Assembly: GCA_016204425.1 (NCBI GenBank)
Contig: JACQKR010000010.1
Coordinates: forward strand, 1-21,410
Length of the DNA: 21,410 nt
Direction: 5' to 3'
DNA from: Candidatus Levyibacteriota bacterium
GTDB taxonomy: Bacteria; Patescibacteriota; Microgenomatia; Levybacterales; UBA12049
This document shows, piece after piece, positions 15,368 through 21,410 of the stretch. Under the pieces are notes generated by a model that saw nothing but the letters and a program-made list of their open reading frames with translations, had not been told where the DNA came from and searched no databases. Positions within the stretch are counted from its first letter, which is position 1. Each line of letters starts with the position of its first letter. The position numbers and the translations under genes were made by a program.

Positions 15368-16642
15368 ATGAAGAATCAAGCAGCAGCACTCGATGCAATT
15401 CGAAAAAAGCTTGTTGGAAAAGACTTGAACTATGATGAAATTTACTCAATCATGGATGAGCTATCCAATAAACGGTTGGGGGATGTGATCACCACCTATT
15501 TTGCAGCGTCCGGATATTCAAAAGGCTTTTCCAATCACGAACTCTACTACCTCACAAAAGCGATGGTAGAAACCGGCGAGAAACTTCACTTCAAAGGGAT
15601 TGTTGCTGACAAGCATTCTATTGGCGGCTTACCCGGGACCCGAACGACGCTTATTGTCGTTCCGATTATTGCGGCAGCAGGATTTACCATACCAAAAAGC
15701 TCAAGCCGAGCCATTACAACGCCCGGTGGCACTGCAGATGATATGGAAGTCCTTTCTCCTGTTGATTTCTCCAAGGATAAAATCTATGAAATCGTTCGAA
15801 AAACAAACGGGTGCATTGTCTGGGGCGGAAGCTTCAATATCGCGCCGGCCGATGATATCCTCATAAAAGTTGAGGAGCCTCTTCTGTTTGAAAGCTATGA
15901 CAAGATACTTGTATCGATTATGGCAAAAAAAATCGCATTTGGATCAAACCACGTCGTTGTTGATGTGCCGTATGGAGAGACGGTAAAAGTACATACCTTA
16001 AAAGATGCTGAGTTATTGAAAGAAAAATTCGAATACCTCGCAAAACGATTTAAAGTAAAAATCCGCTGTCTTATCCACAAGACCGACCAGCCTGCGGGAA
16101 GAGGAATAGGCCCAATCCTTGAGACTCGCGAAGCAATCCGTGTTCTTCAGCAGAAACCAAACCGTCCGGCAGATCTTGAGATACGAAGCCTTAATCTTGC
16201 CGGAAACTTGCTTGAAATATGCCTTGCAGACTCAAACAAGAAGCTCCAGGAGACAGTTAAAAAACGGTATGGCAACTGCATTGGATGGGCAACAGACATC
16301 TTGGAATCAGGACTTGCTTTTGCTAAAATGCGAGAGATCATCAAGGCGCAAGGCGGCAATCCGAATATCGATAGTGAAGATCTGCGACCCGGACGATTTC
16401 ACTATGGTATCATTGCAAAAAAAGATGGTGTTGTTAGAAAAATTCACAGTAAGAACGCGACGGTACTTGCGAAAATTTTAGGCGCACCAAAACAGAAAAA
16501 AGCCGGGATCTATTTAGATAAAAAAATAGGTGAAAAAGTGATAAAAGGAGATACATTGTATACGCTCTATACTCAGTCTGAATACAACCTCAAAGAAGCG
16601 AAACAGTCGATCGTAAATTTTCCGGTTTTTCTTTACTATTGA
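15368..16642 (+). CDS. AMP phosphorylase / thymidine phosphorylase family protein
   Basis: 424 residues of the nucleoside phosphorylase II (DeoA-like) family. The phosphate loop reads KHSIGGLPG (82-90) and the following block SRAITTPGGTADDMEVL (113-129), the form found in archaeal AMP phosphorylases; thymidine phosphorylases have KHSTGGVGD. SIMAKKIAFGSNHVVVDVPYG then matches the AMP phosphorylase type. This enzyme releases adenine from AMP to give ribose-1,5-bisphosphate, feeding the archaeal/CPR RuBisCO-linked nucleotide pathway. Archaeal enzymes are about 500 residues with an extra N-terminal domain of about 80 residues; here that domain is missing and the chain begins with the usual alpha domain (AALDAIRKKLVG). 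AAAGGA lies 10 bases before the ATG. Neither RuBisCO nor the ribose-bisphosphate isomerase is in the window. Substrate choice is inferred from motifs. Confidence 0.85.
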   Translation: MKNQAAALDAIRKKLVGKDLNYDEIYSIMDELSNKRLGDVITTYFAASGYSKGFSNHELYYLTKAMVETGEKLHFKGIVADKHSIGGLPGTRTTLIVVPIIAAAGFTIPKSSSRAITTPGGTADDMEVLSPVDFSKDKIYEIVRKTNGCIVWGGSFNIAPADDILIKVEEPLLFESYDKILVSIMAKKIAFGSNHVVVDVPYGETVKVHTLKDAELLKEKFEYLAKRFKVKIRCLIHKTDQPAGRGIGPILETREAIRVLQQKPNRPADLEIRSLNLAGNLLEICLADSNKKLQETVKKRYGNCIGWATDILESGLAFAKMREIIKAQGGNPNIDSEDLRPGRFHYGIIAKKDGVVRKIHSKNATVLAKILGAPKQKKAGIYLDKKIGEKVIKGDTLYTLYTQSEYNLKEAKQSIVNFPVFLYY

Positions 16643-16646
16643 TACT

Positions 16647-17600
16647 ATGAAGAGATTTATTGTTGCCATTGTCCTCATCGGCCTTGCTATCCTGATCATG
16701 CTAGCATGGTGGAATAATGGCACGGCTCCTGTGAATGCAAACGACAAATCATATATCCTTTTTGTCGTTCCGCAGGGAAGTGGTATACGGGCTATTTCAA
16801 ATGACTTAAAAGAACAAAAACTGATACGGGATGACGTCGTTTTTTTCCTCCTCGTCAAACAATTAGGAATTGATAAAAAAATCCAGGCGGGAGACTTCAG
16901 GCTCTCACCATCCATGTCGGCTGAGGAAATCGCCAAAAGCCTTACGACGGGAACGCTTGATATTTGGGTAACCATTCCGGAGGGGAAACGTTCTGAGGAA
17001 ATCGCTGATATTTTAAAAAGCAAACTCCCGACGTATGATGAAACATGGCGCGATGAATTGGTAGCCTATGAAGGCCATCTCTTCCCGGATACATACCTTA
17101 TTCCAAAAGATGCAACAGCCGATCAGGTAATATCACTCCTTCGAAATACGTTCGATGAACGTTTTTCAAAAATTGAGAATCACACGAGTCTTACACCGGA
17201 GGAGATTGTTATCCTTGCGTCAATGATAGAGAGGGAAGCCCGTCATGATGTCGATAGACCCCTTGTCTCATCTGTTATGCAGAATAGGCTGCAAAGAGGC
17301 ATGGCACTGGATATTGATGCAACCATCCAATATGCTCTTGGCTACAGTTCGCAAGAAAAAACATGGTGGAAAAAGAATCTAACACTCCAAGACCTGAACA
17401 TTAACTCACTTTACAATACGTATGATAATCCCGGTCTTCCTCCCGGACCTATTTGTAACCCCGGAATGAATGCCCTCCAAGCTGCAGCGAATCCGGCAGA
17501 CACAGATTATCTTTTTTACATAACCGATAAGTCAGGAATCAATAGATATGCAAGAACAAATGAAGAGCACAATGCAAATATCAAAAAATACGGATTATAG
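16647..17600 (+). CDS. mltG: Endolytic murein transglycosylase MltG (YceG-like)
   Basis: Membrane-anchored lytic transglycosylase that cuts nascent peptidoglycan strands and limits glycan length. 317 residues: a membrane helix at about 4-21, a LysM-like subdomain (about 35-105) and the YceG catalytic domain. The catalytic Glu is E195 in ILASMIEREAR. DIDATIQYALG and the hallmark YNTYDNPGLPPGPICNPG follow, then LQAAANPADTDYLFYI. It starts 4 bases after the AMP phosphorylase stop with no Shine-Dalgarno motif and is the last gene of the plus-strand run. It meets the minus-strand ytxH-like gene tail to tail with only 3 bases between, and no terminator hairpin is visible there. Confidence 0.95.
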   Translation: MKRFIVAIVLIGLAILIMLAWWNNGTAPVNANDKSYILFVVPQGSGIRAISNDLKEQKLIRDDVVFFLLVKQLGIDKKIQAGDFRLSPSMSAEEIAKSLTTGTLDIWVTIPEGKRSEEIADILKSKLPTYDETWRDELVAYEGHLFPDTYLIPKDATADQVISLLRNTFDERFSKIENHTSLTPEEIVILASMIEREARHDVDRPLVSSVMQNRLQRGMALDIDATIQYALGYSSQEKTWWKKNLTLQDLNINSLYNTYDNPGLPPGPICNPGMNALQAAANPADTDYLFYITDKSGINRYARTNEEHNANIKKYGL

Positions 17601-17603
17601 ATC

Positions 17604-17963
17604 TTAGCTTTTTCGGGATATCCCTTTGAAGAGACGGCGGCTATGTGTTGAGATCCTCTTTATTGCAGCATGCCCGTTTCCATTGGCTTGAGGTTTGGGA
17701 GTTTCTTTTTCTTCTTTCGGTGTCTCAGTAGGTAAGGACTCTTCATTTCCTGCTGCTGCTTCAACGGGCTCATCATCATCCTCAGGAAGATTATTCATCA
17801 CATCTTCCCATTTGGAGAAACGGGAAAAGCCTTCATCGGTCAGAACTTTTAAAACCTTTCTCCCCTTTTTTGTCGTAAAAAGAAGCGCAAGTCCGATGCC
17901 GACAACCACACCGATCAGAAAACCGCTGGCCCAATTATTCGAATGTTCCTCTCGTCGCTCCAT
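17604..17963 (-). CDS. YtxH-like membrane protein
   Basis: 119 residues. The N-terminus shows the YtxH pattern: a Gly-rich membrane helix (ASGFLIGVVVGIGLALLF, 12-29) followed at once by TTKKGRKVLK. The rest is a hydrophilic, probably disordered tail rich in Glu, Pro, Asn and Gly (about 57-100) with a basic end (KRISTHSRRLFKGISRKS). Function is not established; the B. subtilis relatives belong to a stress-induced operon. The start is 3 bases after the stop of the DUF948-like gene, so the two are probably translated together, as in the ytxG-ytxH pair. Confidence 0.75.
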   Translation of the reverse strand: MERREEHSNNWASGFLIGVVVGIGLALLFTTKKGRKVLKVLTDEGFSRFSKWEDVMNNLPEDDDEPVEAAAGNEESLPTETPKEEKETPKPQANGNGHAAIKRISTHSRRLFKGISRKS

Positions 17964-17966
17964 ACG

Positions 17967-18260
17967 TTATTTCGAAGATTTCTTCTCCTCATCCTCATCT
18001 TTGCTGAGCATATTCTTTGCAAATTTAATAATGGTCAATATCGATCCTGCCTTCAGACCGGTTGCAATTGAAGAGAAAGAAGCGAGAGGTCGTGAAACGC
18101 TCTGGGCAATCAACCCGGTATCATCAAGAACTTTGTTTGCTTTGGATATCGTATTGCGAAATTCTTTGAGAATAAAGAAGACTTGAATGCCAAGAAGCAC
18201 GAGTAACACGGTCAAAGCGACAATAACGAGAAGCAAAATAATCTGGACAGTATCTACCAT
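17967..18260 (-). CDS. DUF948-like (YtxG-type) membrane protein
   Basis: 97 residues: an N-terminal membrane helix (about 6-30, ILLLVIVALTVLLVLLGIQV), then an amphipathic segment with FRNTISKANKVLDDTG and a low-complexity SIATGLKAGSI stretch, ending in an acidic/basic tail. This is the layout of DUF948 proteins, which form an operon with YtxH proteins in Bacillus; the same order is kept here. The ATG lies 7 bases after a probable -10 box, predicting a leaderless or near-leaderless mRNA. AAGAGGT directly abuts the ATG, too close to act as a normal Shine-Dalgarno. Confidence 0.7.
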   Translation of the reverse strand: MVDTVQIILLLVIVALTVLLVLLGIQVFFILKEFRNTISKANKVLDDTGLIAQSVSRPLASFSSIATGLKAGSILTIIKFAKNMLSKDEDEEKKSSK

Positions 18261-18267
18261 ACCTCTT

Positions 18268-18296
18268 AGCTTATCCTACACAAGAATGGGTGTCAA
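18268..18296 (-). promoter_or_regulatory. Promoter of the ytxG/ytxH-like pair, leaderless type
   Basis: On the minus strand a perfect TTGACA (18291-18296) is followed after 17 bases by TAAGCT (18268-18273), a weak -10. The ATG comes 7 bases later. The -35 directly follows the GC-rich hairpin at 18298-18332. Confidence 0.55.
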
Positions 18297-18297
18297 C

Positions 18298-18332
18298 CCT
18301 CCTTCGTCCCGCTAAGCTGGACTACGGAAGGG
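18298..18332. repeat. GC-rich CCTTCG...GAAGG palindromic element
   Basis: CCTTCGTCCCGCTAAGCTGG continues to ACTACGGAAGG; the ends pair (CCTTC/GAAGG, then GT/AC and TCC/GGG with small bulges). On the minus strand it begins right after the TAG stop of the helix-turn-helix gene, so it may end or stabilise that transcript, although no U-run follows. Its CCTTCG start and central AAGCT recall the 18-base repeat in alaS, which may mark it as an interspersed repeat. Confidence 0.5.
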
Positions 18333-18971
18333 CTAGGAACTTGGTCGTACGGTGATTTTTCGCTCAATAATTGTCTCTCTATTCAATCGATTTCTTGCTT
18401 TAACAATAATACCTGTTTTCCCGGAAAAAACAGTAATCTGCTTCATAAAGCTCCCATCCTTTGAGACGGTGACCGGATCATTATTTACATAAATAGTTGC
18501 ATTCGGATCAGTTTTCCCCGAAACGATAATCTCTTTCCCATAGATTATTCCTTCTTTTGGAGACGTGACATCAAGTGGTGGGTTTACGAACGCATACCGG
18601 TACTGGTATAGAAAAAAACCGGCAAGTAAAATAAGGAGAAACACAATGAGGATGAATGTATTATGCAGTCGAAACGGAAGTCTTGAAAACTCATCTTGAC
18701 GGGCCATTCCCTCCGGTAATACTTTAAATACTTTTTCTTCATCAAACTCACGACGAAATAAAGCAAGCACCTCTCTTTTCGGAAGGCCGAGAAATTCAGC
18801 ATAATTTCTTACAAAGCCTTGTGCATAGGCACTGGAAGGGAGCTTATTGTATTCGCCTTTTTCGATTGCAGAGAGAAAACTACTGCGAATTTTTGTGCCT
18901 AAGGATACATCCTCAAGGCTTAGACCCTTTAAAAGACGCTCTTCACGTAATCGTTGTCCTGCTCTAATCAT
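18333..18971 (-). CDS. RodZ-like helix-turn-helix membrane protein
   Basis: 212 residues. Residues 3-68 are an HTH_25-type domain (GQRLREERLLKGLSLEDVSL, then SFLSAIEKGEYNKLPSSAYA and QGFVRNYAEFLGLP) as in RodZ, which in other bacteria links cytoskeletal MreB to wall synthesis. One membrane helix is at about 104-124. The exterior part (131-208) is an Ig-like/glucodextranase-type domain (PPLDVTSPKEG, SGKTDPNATIYVNNDPV, DGSFMKQITV). The frame is open back to a TTG at 19019, but those 16 extra residues would be encoded by the inverted repeat at 18975-19098, so I use the ATG at 18971, which gives the normal MIRAGQRLREER start. No Shine-Dalgarno or clear promoter is visible. The chain is shorter than E. 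coli RodZ (337). Confidence 0.85.
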   Translation of the reverse strand: MIRAGQRLREERLLKGLSLEDVSLGTKIRSSFLSAIEKGEYNKLPSSAYAQGFVRNYAEFLGLPKREVLALFRREFDEEKVFKVLPEGMARQDEFSRLPFRLHNTFILIVFLLILLAGFFLYQYRYAFVNPPLDVTSPKEGIIYGKEIIVSGKTDPNATIYVNNDPVTVSKDGSFMKQITVFSGKTGIIVKARNRLNRETIIERKITVRPSS

Positions 18972-18974
18972 AAT

Positions 18975-19098
18975 CTCGAAATCCGAATACCAAAGCACGA
19001 AATACGAAACAATGTTCAAAATATAAATTATTTAATAGCTAAAACATTGTGAACATTTGTATTTTTGTCATTTGGATTCGTTTCGGGTTTCGAATTTT
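18975..19098. repeat. TTCG-containing imperfect inverted repeat, family 2
   Basis: The left arm (about 18975-19020) has CGAAATCCGAATACC and GCACGAAATACGAAAC units; the right arm (about 19048-19098) has the opposite-sense GGATTCGTTTCGGGTTTCGAA. The arms are roughly 70% complementary by eye over about 45-50 bases, and ATTTTGAACATT/ATTGTGAACATT pair near the middle. It fills the gap between ftsK and the rodZ-like gene. It differs from family 1 in carrying repeated TTCG. Confidence 0.6.
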
Positions 19099-21244
19099 AA
19101 TTCTGTGATTGTTGAAGATTTGTCAAAAATTCATCAGCATTCCGAACAATTACTTCACGAGGCTTTGAACCCTCTGCATGCCCGACAATACCGGATTCTT
19201 CAAGCTGATCAAGAATTCGGGCGGCACGGGAGTAACCAATAGACATCTTCCGTTGCAGGAATGATGCCGAGGCAGTATCAAATTGGCAGACAAGCCGTAC
19301 CACATCCTCAAAGAGAGGATCTCTCCCATCTCCTCCGACCGCAGGACCCGTGCCTGCTTTCTTGAGTATCAAAGGCTGATTAACAATTTCTTCTGTATAT
19401 TCAATAGGGATATTCTTTGCTTTCAGAAACTCAACCAGTTTTTTTACTTCTTTTTCAGAAACGAAGGCTCCTTGAATACGTGTTGGCTTTGCTTGCTCAG
19501 GAGGAATATACAGCATATCGCCTCTTCCAAGGAGCTTCTCGGCACCCGGACCGTCAATAATAACACGGGAGTCGATCATCGATGAAACATTGAAAGCGAT
19601 ACGACAGGGAATATTCGCCTTAATAAGACCGGTAATAACATTGACTGATGGCCGCTGTGTGGCAATAACAAGATGGATCCCTGTTGCCCGGGCCATCTGA
19701 GCGATTCTTGCAATAGCATCCTCAACCTCAACCGGTGCAAACATCATCAGATCGGCAAGCTCATCAACGATAATAACGATGTATGGTAGTGCCTGAAAAC
19801 CGGATAATTCATTGTATCCCTCAATGTTCCTTACCCCCCGCTCTGCAAATAACTTATACCGTCTATCCATCTCTCCCATCGCCCATTTTAAAGCAGAGAG
19901 GATTTTTTCTGACTCGACAATAACAGGAGTCAAGAGATGGGGAATACCATTAAACGAAGTAAATTCAACTCTTTTTGGATCAATGAGAATTAATTTTACT
20001 TCTGCAGGAGATACCCTAAAAAGTAATGAGCAGATAAACGCATTTATTAAAACAGATTTTCCGGATCCAGTCGTTCCGGCAACGAGTACGTGCGGCATTT
20101 TTGCAATATTTACAACAACAGGTGATCCGGATACGTCAAGCCCCAGAGAGACAGTCAGTTTTGACTTACTTTTTTGCATCACCTCAGACGCAAGCATCGT
20201 TTTCAGAGTCACGATCTCAAGAGACCTGTTCGGGATCTCAATACCGACAAGATTTCGCCCAGGAATCGGCGCTTCAATACGAATTTGCCCGGTCGGGGCC
20301 TCAGTAGCAAGCGCTAAATCATTTGCAAGGGACGTAATTTTCGATACCTTTGTTCCAAGAGCTATTTCCAAAGCATACTGCGTTACCGCAGGGCCTAAGT
20401 TCACTTCTGCAACCCGGGCTTCAACACCAAAACTCTGCAATGTCTTTTCTATAACGGATGCTATTTTATTGATATCTCCACGGTCTGCTTTCTGTCCGGG
20501 AGCTTCTGAAAGGAGTGATAATGGCGGATATTCCCAAATACCTCTCCCCGACAGCGCATTGCTGACTAACTTGTCGGAAAGAAGCACCGGATCTTTTTTG
20601 TTGACAATTAAGCCGTGTTGATCTCTATTATGCGCAAGCGCAGTTGTCAATTCTTTTTGTCCACCTTTTATCGTTATCGGTTTATTCCGATCGAGCATTG
20701 CCGATGCTTCACCATCTCTTTTCTTTGACCAGAAAAGTTTAGTCGGAAAAAGTCGATACATATTGCGGCCAATAACCGCAATTGCCTGAATTAATTCATC
20801 AATTGACGTATCAAAAAATACGATATTCCCAACAATCAACCCTGCGATAAACACGAGATCCGCACCGGCTGTCGTCAATATCTCTTCAAGAATTTGAAAG
20901 ATACTCTGTCCAACAGTACCGCTTTTTGTCAACCCAAGAAGAGAAATAAAGAAAAGGAAAAATCCGATCGCAACATTTGCTCTGGAAAGATACATCTTCA
21001 AATGTAGAAAGAAAAATCCAAAAAATAACAGAGCAAAGGGCATAAAGAAGCTGGTCCAACCGAACCGGGAATCAAGCATATCATTCAGCAAAATGAGCGA
21101 CTCACCGCTCCTCGTATACGAAAGCATAAGGAGGGCGGAAATGAAAATGAACCCGAGCCCAAAAAGGGTATATATCGTATTTTTCCTGAGCTTTACTTTA
21201 AACCCTCTGCGGCGCCTTGAAGATGCTTTTTTTCTGACTCGCAT
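19097..21244 (-). CDS. ftsK: DNA translocase FtsK
   Basis: Septal DNA pump that clears chromosomes through the division site. 715 residues: a basic N-terminus (RKKASSRRRRGFKVKLRK), four membrane helices (about 23-43, 64-83, 91-106, 127-145), a linker of about 100 residues, and the alpha-beta motor. Walker A is GTTGSGKS (390-397) and Walker B is IIVDE (491-495), followed by ATQRPSVNVITGLIKANIP. The gamma winged-helix domain (about 642-700, DPLFEDVVRLVCQFDTASAS, then LQRKMSIGYSRAARILDQLE) should read orienting sequences like KOPS/SRS. Complete at both ends. The ATG lies 6 bases after a perfect -10 box, so the mRNA is probably leaderless. It is transcribed toward the rodZ-like gene. Confidence 0.97.
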   Translation of the reverse strand: MRVRKKASSRRRRGFKVKLRKNTIYTLFGLGFIFISALLMLSYTRSGESLILLNDMLDSRFGWTSFFMPFALLFFGFFFLHLKMYLSRANVAIGFFLFFISLLGLTKSGTVGQSIFQILEEILTTAGADLVFIAGLIVGNIVFFDTSIDELIQAIAVIGRNMYRLFPTKLFWSKKRDGEASAMLDRNKPITIKGGQKELTTALAHNRDQHGLIVNKKDPVLLSDKLVSNALSGRGIWEYPPLSLLSEAPGQKADRGDINKIASVIEKTLQSFGVEARVAEVNLGPAVTQYALEIALGTKVSKITSLANDLALATEAPTGQIRIEAPIPGRNLVGIEIPNRSLEIVTLKTMLASEVMQKSKSKLTVSLGLDVSGSPVVVNIAKMPHVLVAGTTGSGKSVLINAFICSLLFRVSPAEVKLILIDPKRVEFTSFNGIPHLLTPVIVESEKILSALKWAMGEMDRRYKLFAERGVRNIEGYNELSGFQALPYIVIIVDELADLMMFAPVEVEDAIARIAQMARATGIHLVIATQRPSVNVITGLIKANIPCRIAFNVSSMIDSRVIIDGPGAEKLLGRGDMLYIPPEQAKPTRIQGAFVSEKEVKKLVEFLKAKNIPIEYTEEIVNQPLILKKAGTGPAVGGDGRDPLFEDVVRLVCQFDTASASFLQRKMSIGYSRAARILDQLEESGIVGHAEGSKPREVIVRNADEFLTNLQQSQN

Positions 21245-21250
21245 AGAATT

Positions 21251-21279
21251 ATTATAGGCGTTTAACGATCATAGCACAA
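21251..21279 (-). promoter_or_regulatory. Promoter of ftsK, leaderless type
   Basis: On the minus strand TTGTGC (21274-21279), a 17-base spacer and TATAAT (21251-21256). Six bases separate the -10 from the ATG, so transcription should start at or within a base of the start codon. Confidence 0.65.
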
Positions 21280-21289
21280 ATGGAACGTA

Positions 21290-21394
21290 GTTAAAAATTT
21301 AAAACTAAAAGTTAAAAGTGAGTGAATCGCTTCGCGATAAATTTTATAAATAAAGTGCCTTAATTTTTAATTTTTCACTTTGAACTTTTAACTT
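21290..21394. repeat. AT-rich imperfect inverted repeat, family 1, copy 3
   Basis: The left arm (about 21290-21321) has GTTAAAAATTTAAAACTAAA and GTTAAAAGT; the right arm (about 21359-21394) has TTAATTTTTAATTTTTCAC and ACTTTTAAC. GTTAAAAGT (21311-21319) is the exact reverse complement of ACTTTTAAC (21384-21392). A small GC hairpin, ATCGC-TTC-GCGAT (21326-21338), lies inside. It is upstream of ftsK; the gene beyond it is outside the window. Confidence 0.6.
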
Positions 21395-21410
21395 CTCTAT
21401 ACCTCTATGA

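Noticed and set aside
17598..17606. Terminator between the convergent mltG and ytxH-like genes
   Set aside because: Only 3 bases separate the stops, and no hairpin with a T-run is visible around them.
18972..19019. TTG start at 19019 adding 16 residues to the RodZ-like protein
   Set aside because: These residues are encoded by the inverted repeat and have no match to the helix-turn-helix family; the ATG at 18971 gives a normal N-terminus.
1..21410. tRNA, rRNA or CRISPR arrays
   Set aside because: The gaps between genes were read on both strands; no cloverleaf with a T-loop consensus, no rRNA segment and no spaced direct repeats of 25-40 bases were seen.
1..21410. Recoding of TGA, known in some CPR groups
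   Set aside because: Several genes end at TGA at the expected family length, and no in-frame TGA interrupts a conserved gene.

Overview
The window is a gene-dense piece (no gene-free stretch over about 170 bases) of a bacterial chromosome, most likely from the Candidate Phyla Radiation (Patescibacteria) and probably the Microgenomates side of it. The reasons are a short alanyl-tRNA synthetase, an AMP-phosphorylase-type nucleoside phosphorylase, compact RNA polymerase subunits, AT-rich inverted repeats between genes and a small set of single-membrane envelope proteins. TGA is used as a stop (alaS, the AMP phosphorylase gene, the gene at 9347-10006), so this is not a TGA-recoding lineage. The taxonomic placement is inference.

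Layout. Bases 80-8245 (minus strand) hold the transcription/translation block rpoB, rpoC, rpsL, rpsG in the classical bacterial order. rpoB has its own promoter and about 87 bases of leader; rpsL-rpsG have a second promoter inside an AT-rich inverted repeat. Bases 8408-10006 (minus) hold two accessory genes: a LURP-one/tubby-like domain protein and a protein I do not recognise. At about 10.0-10.1 kb divergent promoters switch to a plus-strand run (10102-17600): alaS; a large protein with a degenerate actin-like domain, a linker, one membrane helix and a baseplate-J-like exterior; a sortase overlapping it by 8 bases; a 48-residue membrane microprotein; an AMP phosphorylase; and the septal-wall lytic transglycosylase mltG. 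The last part (17604-21244, minus) holds an ytxG/ytxH-like pair, a RodZ-like helix-turn-helix membrane protein and ftsK.

How the genes fit together. The left half is the core expression machinery. The right half is dominated by envelope and division functions: FtsK, RodZ-like, MltG, sortase and a membrane-anchored actin-fold protein.

Most notable signals: (1) several promoters place the -10 box 6-7 bases before the start codon, which predicts leaderless mRNAs and corrects two gene starts; (2) AT-rich and TTCG-rich inverted repeats occupy operon boundaries; (3) alaS lacks the beta-barrel of the editing region and the whole C-terminal region, carries a short repeat that inserts Pro-Ser-Thr-Ser-Ser-Gly, and has an AT-rich middle; (4) the actin-like/TM/baseplate-J fusion sits next to a sortase and a microprotein; (5) RpoB has rifampicin-pocket substitutions and RpoC has a Phe-to-Arg change beside the trigger-loop His.
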